Numbered from the stretch's first letter, positions 20,333-30,525 are shown. The stretch is DNA of 46,769 bases from Hydrogenophaga borbori (GCF_003417535.1 NZ_QVLS01000018.1:1-46769); one strand, 5' to 3'. The notes: generated by a model not told the origin, from the letters alone. Made by a program: numbers and translations.

Positions 20333-21688
20333 TCAGCGGGCCTCGGCCAGCAGCGCCTCGATGCGCGCGCCGGCCACCAAGACCGCGGCGTCCTGGAAGC
20401 GCGGCCCCACCACCTGCACGCCAAAGGGCGCGCCCTCGGCGTCGGCGCCCAGCGGCAGGCTCAGCGCCGGCTGCTGCGTGAGGTTGAACGGGTAGGTGAA
20501 ACCGCCCACGGCCTCGAACCAGGGCCCGGCGCCCACCTCGCCCAGCGGCGGCGCCGCGCCTGGCGTGGCCGGCGTGATCAGCAGGTCGACGTCGGCGAAG
20601 CGCCGCGCCAGCGCACCGCTCCAGGTGCGCAGCCGGGCGCGGGCGCGGGCCAACTCGGCCGGCGCCTGCGCGGCGCCCTGCCCGTACGCGTCGCGCAGGC
20701 CCGGCGAGAGGCGCTCGCGTTGCGCCTCGGTCCAGTCCACGAAGGACTCATGGATGCGCGACAGCCACACGCGCCACATGTCCTCGGCGCGCTCACTCGC
20801 GGCCTCGGGCCAGTGGATCAGCGTGTGGCCCGCGCCGGCCAGGCGCTCCACCAGCGCCGCCACGGCCTCGGCCACGGCCGGCTGGACGGCCCGCGACGAG
20901 CCCAGCGACAGCGTCCAGGCCACGCGCAGGGCGCGCGCGGGCGGCGCCTCGGTCCGCGCGAACAGCGAAGAAGGGTCGCGCGCGTCGGCTTGCGACAGCA
21001 CGCGCATGGCCAGGGCGCAGTCGGCCACCGAGCGCGTGAACGTGCCCAGGTGCGCGAACTCGGCGAAGGCGCTGGCCGGCGCCAGCGGGATGGCGCCGAA
21101 GCTGGGCTTGAAACCCACCGTGCCGCTCCACGACGCGGGCAGGCGCACCGAGCCGCCGGCGTCGCTGCCCAGGGCCAGCGGCCCCCACCCGGCGGCCACC
21201 TGCGCGGCCGCCCCGCTGCTGGAGCCGCCGATCTCGCGGTCCGGCGCCGCAGGGTTGCGGGTGGTGCCGGCCTGCGGGTTCGACGAGCCCACGGTCCAGC
21301 CGAACTCGGTGGTGGTGGTCTTGCCGAACAGCACCGCGCCGCCCGCGCGCAGCGGCGCCACGCCGGGCGCGTCCTGCGGCACAGGGTCGTCGCTGCCGCT
21401 CAGCGAGCCGCGCCGCGTGGGCCAGCCGGCCACGTTCACGAGGTCCTTGATGGAGACCGGCACGCCGTCCAGCACCGACAGGGGCCGGCCCTCTTGCCAG
21501 CGCCGGCCCGAGGCCTCGGCCTCGCGCGCGGCCGCCGCGCGGTCGAGCAGGCAGAAGGCGTTGATGCCGCGCGCGTCGGCCTCGATGGCGTCGAACAGCT
21601 GGTCCAGCGCCTGCAGCGGGTGCAGGCGGCCGTCGCGGTAGGCCGCGGTCAGCCCGGCGATGTCCAGGGACAGGGCGTCGACGGCCAT
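20333..21688 (-). CDS. Amidase-signature enzyme
   Basis: This 451-residue protein carries the Ser-cisSer-Lys triad of amidase-signature hydrolases: the lysine in GVPVSIKDLVNVAG, the serine run GGSSSGAAAQVAAG, and the nucleophile in GSDAGGSVRLPASWSGTVGFKPS. It would hydrolyse a carboxamide or related amide bond in the cytoplasm. Its start codon shares one base with the stop codon of the upstream substrate-binding-protein gene (TGATG), so it belongs to the ABC transporter operon and likely acts on the imported compound. Relatives include aryl amidases, urethanases and AtzF-like enzymes; the substrate is not evident. Confidence 0.92.
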   Translation of the reverse strand: MAVDALSLDIAGLTAAYRDGRLHPLQALDQLFDAIEADARGINAFCLLDRAAAAREAEASGRRWQEGRPLSVLDGVPVSIKDLVNVAGWPTRRGSLSGSDDPVPQDAPGVAPLRAGGAVLFGKTTTTEFGWTVGSSNPQAGTTRNPAAPDREIGGSSSGAAAQVAAGWGPLALGSDAGGSVRLPASWSGTVGFKPSFGAIPLAPASAFAEFAHLGTFTRSVADCALAMRVLSQADARDPSSLFARTEAPPARALRVAWTLSLGSSRAVQPAVAEAVAALVERLAGAGHTLIHWPEAASERAEDMWRVWLSRIHESFVDWTEAQRERLSPGLRDAYGQGAAQAPAELARARARLRTWSGALARRFADVDLLITPATPGAAPPLGEVGAGPWFEAVGGFTYPFNLTQQPALSLPLGADAEGAPFGVQVVGPRFQDAAVLVAGARIEALLAEAR

Positions 21689-22854
21689 CAGGGCGCCGCC
21701 TTGAAGGTTTCGAACTCGACGTTGTAGTACGCGCCGTCCTGCTTCTCGAAGCGGCGGATGTACTGGTCATGCACCACGTCGCGGCTGCTCTTGTCGATGG
21801 TCAGGCTGCCGCGCGGGCTGTCGATCTTCAACCCGGCCAGCGCGGCGATCAGCGTCGGCCCGTCGGCCTTGCCGCCGGTCTTGGCCAGCGCCGCGTACAG
21901 CGCGGCCATGCCGTCGTAGGCGGCCACGCCCATGATGGTGGGGCGCGACTTCGGGTCGCGCTGGGCCTTGAACTCGCGCACGAAGCGCTCGTTCAGCGCC
22001 GACTTGTGGTGCATGGAATAGGGGTACACGGTGGTGATGCCCACGCCGCGCTCGCCGATCGCCTCGACCAGGGCCTCGTCGACGATGTCGCCGGTGCCGA
22101 TGAGCTGGATGCCGGCCTCGGGCAGGCCCTTGTCGCGGTACTCCTTGATGAAGGCCGGCGCCACGTCGCCGCCGTTGACGAAGGAGAACAGCACGTCGGG
22201 CCGGGCGTCCTTCACGCGCTGCATGTAGGGCGCGAAGTCCAGCGTCATGAGCGGCGTGCGCACGCTGCCCACGATCTCGCCGCCGGCCTTCTTGAAGGCC
22301 GCGATGAAGGCCGCCTCGGCGTCGTGGCCTGGCGAGTAGTCGGCCACGATCACATAGGCCTTCTTCGCGCCCTGCTGAATGGCCCATTGCGCGATCGGCG
22401 GCACCGTCTCGGGGTAGTGGAAGGAGGTGCGCACCATGTAGGGCGACTTGGCGGTGAGCCCGCCGGCAGCCGCGTTCATGACGATCATGGGCACCTTGGC
22501 CTGGGTGGCGATCGGCGCCACCGCCAGCGCGTTCGGCGTGAAGCCGAAGCCCGCGAGCACGTTCACCTTCTCGCGCACCACCAGCTCGGTGGCGATGCGC
22601 TTGGCCGCGTCGGGGTTGGGCCCGCCCACGTCCTTGATCACCACCTCCACGCGCTTGCCGGCCACGCTGTCGCCGTGCATCTTCTGGTAGGCCCGTATGC
22701 CGGCCTGCATCTGCTTGCCGAATTCGGCGAAGGGGCCGGACATCTCGGCGATGACGCCGACGCGCACGGTGTCCTGGGCGAAGGCCGCTGGCGCGGCCAC
22801 CAGGCCCAGGGCGACGAGTGCGCCACCGAGGGCTTTCTGGAAGGGAAATGGCAT
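21688..22854 (-). CDS. Branched-chain-type ABC substrate-binding protein (second)
   Basis: The ATG at 22854 has GAGGA 8 bases upstream and gives 388 residues; a start 5 codons earlier lacks one. It has a Sec signal peptide (MPFPFQKALGGALVALGLVAAPAAFA) and the LivJ/Peripla_BP_6 fold: VRVGVIAEMSGPFAEFGKQMQAGI, APIATQAKVPMIVMNAAA, VADYSPGHDAEAAF. It would bind the transported compound in the periplasm. It is strikingly similar along its length to the substrate-binding protein at 26269-27462, so the two are paralogues. It lies 61 bp downstream of livF and overlaps the amidase start. Confidence 0.95.
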   Translation of the reverse strand: MPFPFQKALGGALVALGLVAAPAAFAQDTVRVGVIAEMSGPFAEFGKQMQAGIRAYQKMHGDSVAGKRVEVVIKDVGGPNPDAAKRIATELVVREKVNVLAGFGFTPNALAVAPIATQAKVPMIVMNAAAGGLTAKSPYMVRTSFHYPETVPPIAQWAIQQGAKKAYVIVADYSPGHDAEAAFIAAFKKAGGEIVGSVRTPLMTLDFAPYMQRVKDARPDVLFSFVNGGDVAPAFIKEYRDKGLPEAGIQLIGTGDIVDEALVEAIGERGVGITTVYPYSMHHKSALNERFVREFKAQRDPKSRPTIMGVAAYDGMAALYAALAKTGGKADGPTLIAALAGLKIDSPRGSLTIDKSSRDVVHDQYIRRFEKQDGAYYNVEFETFKAAP

Positions 22855-22915
22855 GACAGGTGTCCTCATGGGGGGTTGAACCGGGCGCCTCGGCGCCCGC
22901 GATGGGATCGGGGGA

Positions 22916-23624
<709 letters not shown>

Positions 23625-23632
<8 letters not shown>

Positions 23633-24416
23633 GCGACACCTCCGCGGGGATGACGCGCGTGGCCTTCGTGTGGGACTGGCCGAGGTAGACCTCGCGCACG
23701 CGCGGGTCGCGGCCGATTTCGGCCGGCGTGCCCTCGGTGAGCACCTGCCCCGTGACCAGCACCGAGATGCGGCGCGCGAAGCGAAAGACCAGTTTCATGT
23801 CGTGTTCGATGAAGAGGACGCTGATGTCCGACGGCAGCGCGGCGATGACCTCGAAGAGCTCGCCGCTCTCGTCCTCCGGCACGCCGGCGGCCGGCTCGTC
23901 GAGCAGCAGGATGCGCGGCCTGGCCGCCATGGCCAGCGCGATCTCCAGCAGGCGCTGCTTGCCGTAGGGCAGCTCGGCCACCGGCACCTCGGCCAGCGCG
24001 TCGAGCTTCAGGCGCCCGAGCAGCTCGTGCGCCTCCGCGTAGACGGCGACATGCCGCTTGAGCGGGCGCCACCACACGGCGCCCAAGCCCTCGCGTTCGC
24101 TGATCGCCAGCACCACCGAGCTCAGCGGCGTGAGGCTGGGGAACAGGGTGTTGATCTGGAAGGTGCGGGCCAGGCCGCGGCGCGCGCGCCGGTCGGCCGA
24201 CAGCGCGGTCACGTCCTCGCCGTTCATGAGCACGCGGCCGGCCGAGGGCTTGTAGATGCCGGTGAGCAGGTTGATCAGCGTGGTCTTGCCGGCGCCGTTG
24301 GGGCCAATCAGGGCCTGGCGCGCGCCAGGCTCCAGCGACAGGCTGACATCGCTCACCGCGCGGAAGGCACCGAAGGAGATGCCCAGGCCATGGGTCTGCA
24401 GGGCGGGCGTATTCAT
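23625..24416 (-). CDS. livG: Branched-chain-type ABC transporter ATPase
   Basis: The ATG at 24416 (MNTPALQTHGLGISFGAF) gives 263 residues; the 4-bp overlap with livM sets the start. Walker A is GPNGAGKTT. The signature is the LivG-type YGKQRLLEIALAMAARP and Walker B is ILLLDEPAAGV. It couples ATP hydrolysis to transport with LivF and the permeases LivH and LivM. Confidence 0.95.
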
Positions 24417-25378
24417 CGGGCGGCCTCCCGGGTCTGGAACAGGCGCGAGAGCGCGCCCATGAGGCCGCCGCGGCCCAGCAGCACCGCCGCGATGAGGAAG
24501 AGGCCCAGCCAGAACTGCCAGTACTGCGGGTTCATGTCGGCGAACCAGTCGTGCACCAGCATGTAGACGATGGCGCCGACCAGGCCGCCGTAGAGGCGCC
24601 CCGTGCCGCCCAGCACCAGGATGATCAGGATCTCGGCCGAGCGGTTGAAGCCGATCGATTCGATGCCGACGAACTGCGTGGTCTGCGCCAGCAGCGCGCC
24701 CGCGACGCCGGCCACGCCGGCCGACAGCGCGTAGGCCAGGCGCAGGCGCGCGTCCACCGGCGAGCCGATGGCCAGCATGCGCTTGCGGCTGTCGTGGATG
24801 CCGCGCAGCGCCAGACCGAAGGGCGAGCGCAGGATCAGCCGCACGCCCAGGAAGACCAGCAGCACCATGCAGAAGGCGTAGACGAAGGCGGTCTGGCCGA
24901 ACAGGTCGAACTCGAAGCGGCCGAACAGCGGCTGCACCACCATGCCCTGCAGGCCGTCGGTGCCGCCGGTGATGCCCGAGAGCCGGTTCGCCAGTTCGGC
25001 CAGCAGCATGCACACGCCGATGGTGATCATCAGCCGCGCCAGGTCGGTTCCACGCACCACCAGGGTGCTGAGCAGGTAGCCGAGCGCCACGCAGACCAGC
25101 AGCGCCACCAGCAGGCCCGAGAAGGGCTCGCCCCAGCCGTGCTTGGCCAGCAGGCCGGCCGCGTAGGCGCCCGCGCCGAAGAAGGCCGCGTGGCCCACGG
25201 TGAGGATGCCGGCGTAGCCCAGGGCCATGTCCAGCGACACGGCGAACAGGCCGAAGATGAGGATCTGGCTCATCAGGCTCAGGTGCTCGGGCAGCAGGAA
25301 GTAGCACGAGGCCAGGGCCAGCCAGAAGAACACCTCGGCCGCGCGCAGCTGCGCGGGCTTCAGGACGATGGGCTTCAT
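24413..25378 (-). CDS. livM: Branched-chain-type ABC permease
   Basis: This 321-residue permease has about nine hydrophobic segments. Its family pattern includes GYAGILTVGHAAFFGAGAYAAGLLA and the later RGIHDSRKRMLAIGSPVDARLRLAYALSAGVAGVAGALL. It forms the transmembrane path with LivH. It overlaps both neighbouring genes by 4 bp. Confidence 0.95.
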   Translation of the reverse strand: MKPIVLKPAQLRAAEVFFWLALASCYFLLPEHLSLMSQILIFGLFAVSLDMALGYAGILTVGHAAFFGAGAYAAGLLAKHGWGEPFSGLLVALLVCVALGYLLSTLVVRGTDLARLMITIGVCMLLAELANRLSGITGGTDGLQGMVVQPLFGRFEFDLFGQTAFVYAFCMVLLVFLGVRLILRSPFGLALRGIHDSRKRMLAIGSPVDARLRLAYALSAGVAGVAGALLAQTTQFVGIESIGFNRSAEILIILVLGGTGRLYGGLVGAIVYMLVHDWFADMNPQYWQFWLGLFLIAAVLLGRGGLMGALSRLFQTREAAR

Positions 25379-26235
25379 GCCAGGCCCTTTCGCGGGACGA
25401 TCCCGTTGGGTCGCACGAGCAGCATGACGATCATGACCACGTAGATGAGGAAGGCGCCCGCCTCGGGCAGGTAGTACTTGCCGGCCACGTCCACGATGCC
25501 CACCATCAGCGCGGCCACGAAGGGACCGGTGATGGTGCCGGCGCCGCCGACGCAGACCACGATGAGGAAGTACACGAGGTACTTCAGCGGAAAGCTGGGC
25601 TCCAGCCCCAGCATGCCCAGGCTGAGCGCGCCGCCCAGGCCCGCCAGGCCGCAGCCCAGCGAGAAGGTGAGGAAGAACAGGCGCTGCACCGGAATGCCGG
25701 TGCCGGCGGCCACGCGCTGGTTGTCCACCGCCGCGCGCACCATGGCGCCGTAGCGGGTGCGCCCCAGGCCCAGCAGCAGGGCCGCGAGCACCAGCAGGCC
25801 GCAGACGATGAGGAACAGGCGGTAGCGGCTCACCTCCAGCCCCAACAGGGACAGGCGGCCGTCGAGGGACTCGGGCAGCGTGAACGGCTGCATCGTGGGG
25901 CCGAAGAACCAGGTGAAGGCCGCCACCGACACGAACACGATGCCGATGGACAGCAGCACCTGGTCGAGCGGGTGCGCCTTGTACAGCCGCCGGTAGAGCA
26001 GCGCCTCGAACAGCGCGCCCACCAGCGCCGCGGCGACGAAGGCCGCCGCGAGCGCGGGGTAGAAACCCAGGCCGTAGCGGTTCATCAGCAGCGCCGCCGC
26101 GTAGCCACCCACCATGGCGAAACTGCCGTGGGCCAGGTTCACGAAGTTCATCAGGCCCATCGTGATGGACAGGCCCACTGCTATGAGGAACAGGAGCATG
26201 CCGTAGGCCACTCCATCGAAGATCACGATCGCCAT
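25375..26235 (-). CDS. livH: Branched-chain-type ABC permease
   Basis: This 286-residue permease is all membrane helices. The family pattern is VAYGMLLFLIAVGLSITMGLMNFVNLAHGSFAMVGGYAAALLM, and near the end LGGALSLGMLGLEPSFPLKYLVYFLIVVCVGGAGTITGPFVAALM. It is the first permease gene, 33 bp after the upstream substrate-binding-protein gene, and overlaps livM by 4 bp. Confidence 0.95.
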   Translation of the reverse strand: MAIVIFDGVAYGMLLFLIAVGLSITMGLMNFVNLAHGSFAMVGGYAAALLMNRYGLGFYPALAAAFVAAALVGALFEALLYRRLYKAHPLDQVLLSIGIVFVSVAAFTWFFGPTMQPFTLPESLDGRLSLLGLEVSRYRLFLIVCGLLVLAALLLGLGRTRYGAMVRAAVDNQRVAAGTGIPVQRLFFLTFSLGCGLAGLGGALSLGMLGLEPSFPLKYLVYFLIVVCVGGAGTITGPFVAALMVGIVDVAGKYYLPEAGAFLIYVVMIVMLLVRPNGIVPRKGLA

Positions 26236-26268
26236 GGGGATCCGTTCACAAGGCCGCCGGGCGCCCGT

Positions 26269-27462
26269 TCAAGGGGCGGCCTTGGCCGGGTCCTTCACGC
26301 GCTCGAACTGGTCGAACTCCACGTTGACGAGCTTGCCGTTCACGCGCTCGGTCTTGCGGATGTAGACGGTCTGCACAATGTCGCGCGTGGCGGCGTCGAT
26401 CTCCACCGGGCCGCGCGGGCTCTCGAACTGCAGGCCCTTGAGGGCCTCCATGACCTTCTCGCCGCGGGTGTCGCCCTGGGTCTTGGCCAGCGCGGCCTCG
26501 ATGGCCGAGAGCGCGTCGTAGGCCGAGACGGCGAAGTAGCTCGGGCGCATGGCCTTGCCGAACTGGGCCTCGAAGTCCTTCACGAACTTCTGGTTCTTGG
26601 CCGAGGGGTGCGCGTAGGAGTAGTGGTGGCTGGTGACCAGGCCCAGGGCCACGTCGCCGGTGGCGTCGAGGTAGCTGTCGTCGGTGGCTTCGCCGGTGGC
26701 GAAGAGCTGGATGCCGGCGGCTTCCATGCCGCGTTCCTTCCACACCTTCAGGAAGGCCGGCGGCATCACGCCCGAGGGGAAGAAGAAGAACACCGCCTGC
26801 GGCTTGGCGTCCTTGATGCGCTGCACGTAGGCCGAGAAGTCGGGGTTGTTCATGGGCGTGCGCAGCTCGCCGGCGATCTGGCCGCCACCGGCCGTGAAGG
26901 CCTTCTTGAACGCGGTCTCGGCATCGACGCCCGAGGCGTAGTCGGCAACCACCGTGTAGACGTTGTTCACGCCCTTGCGCAGCAGCCAGCGGGCCATCGG
27001 GTCCGACACCTGCTGCACCGTGAACGAGACGCGCGCGATGTAGGGCGAGCTGGTGGTGATGGCCGAGGACGAGGCGTTGGCCACGATGGTAGGCACCTTG
27101 GCCTGGGTGGCGATGGGCGCGACGGCGTAGGCGTTGGGGCTGAAATCCAGGCCGGTGATGAAGCTCACCTTGTCGCGCACCACCAGCTCCTGCGCAAAAC
27201 GCTTGGCCGCGTCGGGCGCCGGGCCGGCGGTGTCCTTCTTGACGATCTGCACCGGGCGGCCGGCGATCTGGCCGTTGCGCTCCTTGAGGAAGAGCGCGAT
27301 CCCGGCGTCGAACTGGCGACCGTAGTCGGCGTAGGGACCGGAGTAGGTGGCGATCAGGCCGATGCGCAGCGGCTCGGCGGCCTGCGCGGCCCCGAGCGCG
27401 CCCAGGGCGCCGAGGCCGGCCAGACCGAGTGCGGCGATGGCTTGTCGTTTGGTGAGGGTCAT
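26269..27462 (-). CDS. Branched-chain-type ABC substrate-binding protein (first)
   Basis: This 397-residue protein has a Sec signal peptide (to about residue 28, AAQAAEPLRI) and the Peripla_BP_6 fold. It contains IGLIATYSGPYADYGRQFDAGIALFL, APIATQAKVPTIVANASSSAITTS and VADYASGVDAETAFKKAF. It is a paralogue of the protein at 21688-22854, sharing the same segments in the same order, but is not identical. The upstream position next to livH suggests it is the main receptor. The pair probably widens or tunes substrate range. Confidence 0.95.
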   Translation of the reverse strand: MTLTKRQAIAALGLAGLGALGALGAAQAAEPLRIGLIATYSGPYADYGRQFDAGIALFLKERNGQIAGRPVQIVKKDTAGPAPDAAKRFAQELVVRDKVSFITGLDFSPNAYAVAPIATQAKVPTIVANASSSAITTSSPYIARVSFTVQQVSDPMARWLLRKGVNNVYTVVADYASGVDAETAFKKAFTAGGGQIAGELRTPMNNPDFSAYVQRIKDAKPQAVFFFFPSGVMPPAFLKVWKERGMEAAGIQLFATGEATDDSYLDATGDVALGLVTSHHYSYAHPSAKNQKFVKDFEAQFGKAMRPSYFAVSAYDALSAIEAALAKTQGDTRGEKVMEALKGLQFESPRGPVEIDAATRDIVQTVYIRKTERVNGKLVNVEFDQFERVKDPAKAAP

Positions 27463-27501
27463 GGTGGGGCTCCGTGAGGAAGGGATGAATGCAAAAGGGG
27501 T

Positions 27502-28755
27502 TCAGGCCGCAGCGCTCTGCGCCGCCATGGCGGCCTTGAGGTCGCTGTCCGGATCGGCCAGGACCTGCGGCGACAGGCGCGCGCCCGCCGCGATGAGCTG
27601 GCGGCTCAGCAGGTGTTCGCCGGGGCGGTTGACGCTGTGCGCGGCCGCGACCGCGCCGTCGCGCAGGTAGAAGACGCTGAAGCGCCCGCTGGCGGGCTCG
27701 CCGCGCAGCACGGCCTCGTCGTCGGCCCGGGCCACGCCGGCCATCTGGAACTTGAGGTCGAACTGGTCGCTCCAGAACCAGGGCACGGCGGTGTTCGGGC
27801 GGGGCTGGCCGACCAGCAGGCTGGCGGCGGCGCGCGCGCCGTCGGTGGCGGCCTGGATGGATTCGTGCCGCACGCGCGGCGCGCCGGGCGAGGGCGCCAC
27901 GGCGGCCACGTCGCCGGCCGCCAGCACGCCCTCGGCCGAGGTGCGGCCCAGCGGGTCGGTGACGATGCCGTTGTCCACCGTCAGGCCGGCGTCGCGCGCG
28001 AGTTCGCTGTTGGGCCAGACGCCAATGCCCAGCACCACCAGATCGCAGTCGATGCGTTGGCCATCGGCCAGCTCGACGGCGGCCACGCGGCCATTGGCGC
28101 CCAGCAGACCGCGCACGCCGCGCCCGGTCAGCACCCGCACGCCGCGCTGGCGGTGCGCGTCTTCCACGAAGGCCGCCATGCGCTCGGGCAGGCTGCGCGC
28201 CAGCAGGCGCGGCTGGGTCTCGACCACGCAGACCTCGGCACCGCGCGCGCGCAGCGCGGCCGCCACCTCCAGGCCGATGAAGCCGCCGCCGATCACGCAG
28301 ACCGAGCGCGCGGATGCGGCGGCCTCGGCCACGCGCAGCGCGTCGTCCAGGGTGCGCAAAGGCAGCACGCCGTCCAGTTCGGCGCCGGGCAGCGGCAGGG
28401 CGCGGGCGCGCGCGCCGGTGGTGAGCGCCAGCCAGCCGTGCTCGAGCACGCTGCCGTCGTCCAGCGTGAGGCGGCGCGCCGCCAGGTCCAGCGCGGCGAC
28501 GCGGCGGCCCAGGCAGAGCCCGATGCGCTTCTGGGCATAGAACTCGGGCGCGCGCAGCCAGAGCTGGTCCACCGTGGCTTTGCCGGTGAGCAGGCCCTTG
28601 GACAGTGGCGGGCGCTGGTAGGGCGGGTGTGGCTCGTCGCCGACGATGAGGATGTCCTCCTCGAAACCCAGCTCGCGCGCGCTGCTGGCGAGCTGCAATC
28701 CGGCGTAGGAGGCGCCGACGATGACCAGGGGCCGGGTCGTTGTGCTGCGGGTCAT
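27502..28755 (-). CDS. Ferredoxin-reductase-like FAD/NAD(P) oxidoreductase
   Basis: This 417-residue flavoprotein has the FAD-binding turn VIVGASYAGLQLASSARE, the pyridine-nucleotide-binding VIGGGFIGLEVAAALRARGAEV and the second FAD motif near EGVLAAGDVAAV. It closely fits the rhodocoxin/putidaredoxin reductase (ThcD-, CamA-like) group, which passes electrons from NAD(P)H to a small ferredoxin serving an oxygenase or P450. No ferredoxin or oxygenase gene is near, so the electron acceptor is missing here. It is the first gene of the ABC operon and is divergent from the GntR gene across a 275-bp regulatory gap. Confidence 0.92.
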   Translation of the reverse strand: MTRSTTTRPLVIVGASYAGLQLASSARELGFEEDILIVGDEPHPPYQRPPLSKGLLTGKATVDQLWLRAPEFYAQKRIGLCLGRRVAALDLAARRLTLDDGSVLEHGWLALTTGARARALPLPGAELDGVLPLRTLDDALRVAEAAASARSVCVIGGGFIGLEVAAALRARGAEVCVVETQPRLLARSLPERMAAFVEDAHRQRGVRVLTGRGVRGLLGANGRVAAVELADGQRIDCDLVVLGIGVWPNSELARDAGLTVDNGIVTDPLGRTSAEGVLAAGDVAAVAPSPGAPRVRHESIQAATDGARAAASLLVGQPRPNTAVPWFWSDQFDLKFQMAGVARADDEAVLRGEPASGRFSVFYLRDGAVAAAHSVNRPGEHLLSRQLIAAGARLSPQVLADPDSDLKAAMAAQSAAA

Positions 28756-29030
28756 GGGCTCACTCCGGTTCGGGGGTATCGGGGCGCCGCATTGTATGCA
28801 AGTGAATTCATCAAACCAACACAGTCAGGCAATCAGGCGACAAGCGCGAGATGTCCAATGAAAAATAAAGGGTTAACCCGAATCAAACAGGCACCAATTT
28901 GGAGCAATCGATGGACTTTTGAGATCAATGTCAAATCATTGCATGCAGCTTGCATGCCAACCAATCGTCATGGCGTGCATTCGTGGCCGGCTCTCCTAGA
29001 ATTCCCCGCCCGCATCCCCTGTTCAACCGC
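28756..29030. promoter_or_regulatory. Divergent control region with TTGCATGC-type motifs
   Basis: This 275-bp low-GC gap separates the flavoprotein and GntR genes. It holds TTGTATGCAA (28792-28801), an inverted TTG/CAA pair with a 4-bp centre as in many GntR-FCD operators, and two TTGCATGC copies spaced 11 bp apart (28939-28946 and 28950-28957). Neighbouring TGAATTCA (28803-28810) is a palindrome. These are candidate operator sites of the GntR protein; no -10/-35 pair is clear enough to call. Confidence 0.5.
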
Positions 29031-29765
29031 ATGGACTCCCAACAATCCCGCGTGCTGGTGCAGCTGCGCGACCTGATCCTCAAAGGCGAGTTCGTGCCGG
29101 GCGAGCGCCTGGCCGAGATCCCGCTGGCCGAGAAGCTCGGCGCCTCGCGCACGCCGGTGCGCCTGGCGCTGGCCAGCCTGGAACACGAAGGCCTGATCGA
29201 GCCCTCGCCGACGGGGGGCTACCAGATGCGCCGCTTCACCTCGCAGCAGATCGCGGACGCGATCCGCGTGCGCGGCCTCATCGAGGGTTTTGCCGCCCGC
29301 CTGCTGGCCGAGGAAGGCGCGCCGCGCCAGCTGCTGCGCGAGCTGCACGAATGCCTGGAGCGCGGCGACCAGACGGTCAACAAACCGACCATGGAGCTGG
29401 ACGACTACACGGCCTACGTCGAGGCCAACGACCGCTTCCACCAACTCATCATGGACGGCTGCGGCAACTCGGTGCTGCGCCGGATCATGGACATGCTGGA
29501 CGCCATGCCCTTCGCCTCGCCCAGCTCCATGCTGCCCATGCAGTCGTCCATGGAGGAGGGCCAGCAGTGGATGCGCCTGGCCCAGCGCACGCACCACGCC
29601 ATGGTGCAGGCCATCGAGCGCGGCCAGGGCTCGCGCGCCCAGGCCCTGGGCGAGGAGCATGTGGAGATCGCGCGCATGAACCTGGACTACGCGCTGGAGC
29701 GGCCCGAACTCGCCACGCGGCTGATGCCCGGCATGCGGCTGGTGGCCACCAAGAACAAGGCCTGA
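29031..29765 (+). CDS. GntR-family regulator with FCD domain
   Basis: The ATG at 29031 gives 244 residues, a normal length for the FadR/VanR branch. Residues about 3-70 are a winged helix-turn-helix (VLVQLRDLILKGEFVPGERLAEIPLAEKLGASRTPVRLALASLEHEGL). The FCD ligand domain follows, with likely metal ligands in NDRFHQLIM, RTHHAMV and EEHVEIA. Such proteins repress nearby catabolic operons and release DNA on binding an organic acid. The divergent ABC/amidase operon is the likely target. The start lacks a clear ribosome binding site and is chosen from domain length. Confidence 0.92.
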   Translation: MDSQQSRVLVQLRDLILKGEFVPGERLAEIPLAEKLGASRTPVRLALASLEHEGLIEPSPTGGYQMRRFTSQQIADAIRVRGLIEGFAARLLAEEGAPRQLLRELHECLERGDQTVNKPTMELDDYTAYVEANDRFHQLIMDGCGNSVLRRIMDMLDAMPFASPSSMLPMQSSMEEGQQWMRLAQRTHHAMVQAIERGQGSRAQALGEEHVEIARMNLDYALERPELATRLMPGMRLVATKNKA

Positions 29766-29775
29766 GGACACCCCC

Positions 29776-30465
29776 ATGGGCCGCACCGCCCCCGCCCACG
29801 ACCACCTGAGCGTGCGCGCCTACGGCGCCTCGCACGGCTGCCACGACCACGGGCATTTCCAGATCCTGGTCGGCCTGGAGGGCGCGCTCGAACTGGAGAT
29901 CGCGGGCCGCGGGCAGCGCATCGCCGCGGGCGACGGCTGCGTCGTGCCGCCGGGCGAGCGCCACGACTTCGAGGCGCGCCAGGGCGCGCGCTGCCTGGTG
30001 CTGGACAGCCACGCCAGCGACTGGGCCTTGGCCATGCCCGGGCCCACGGCCGCCACGCAGGCGCTCGCGCGCTACCTCGCCGAGGCCTGCGCGCGTGGCC
30101 TGCCCCGCGCCCTGGCCCTGGGCCCCACCCTGCTGCTGGAGAGCTGGCTGCCCGAGGGCAGCGCGCCCCGGCGCGCGCGCCGCGCGATCGACTGGTCCGC
30201 GCTGGCCGACTGGGCGCGCACGCGCTGGGCGCACGAGGCCATCGAGGTGGGCGATCTGGCCGCGCGCGCGCACCTGAGCCCGGCGCAGTTCGCCGCCCGC
30301 TGTCGCGAGGAGCTGGGCCTGAGCACGCAGCGCTGGCTGCGCGGGCTGCAGCTCGAGCAGGCGCGCCGGCTGCGCGCCCAGGGCCTGCCCGTGGCCGAGG
30401 CCGCGCGGCGCAGTGGCTACCGCTCGCCCTCGGCGCTCACGGCGGCGCTGCGCCGCCGCGCCTGA
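29776..30465 (+). CDS. AraC-family regulator
   Basis: This 229-residue protein has a cupin-like N-terminal sensor (about 15-75; CHDHGHFQILVGLEGALELEI, VVPPGERHDFEAR). A C-terminal AraC helix-turn-helix spans about 145-228, with VGDLAARAHLSPAQFAARCREELGLSTQRWLRGLQLEQARRL and a second HTH ending SALTAALRRRA. The second motif departs from the usual GF.S.S.F.R pattern (SGYRSPSALTAALRRRA) but is recognisable. It lies 60 bp upstream of an EamA transporter gene on the same strand, and such pairs usually have the regulator controlling the exporter. Confidence 0.88.
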   Translation: MGRTAPAHDHLSVRAYGASHGCHDHGHFQILVGLEGALELEIAGRGQRIAAGDGCVVPPGERHDFEARQGARCLVLDSHASDWALAMPGPTAATQALARYLAEACARGLPRALALGPTLLLESWLPEGSAPRRARRAIDWSALADWARTRWAHEAIEVGDLAARAHLSPAQFAARCREELGLSTQRWLRGLQLEQARRLRAQGLPVAEAARRSGYRSPSALTAALRRRA

Positions 30466-30525
30466 GCCGCGCCGCGCGACGATGGACCCGCGCCGCGCGA
30501 CGGCGCGCCGCGCGATGATCGCGGG

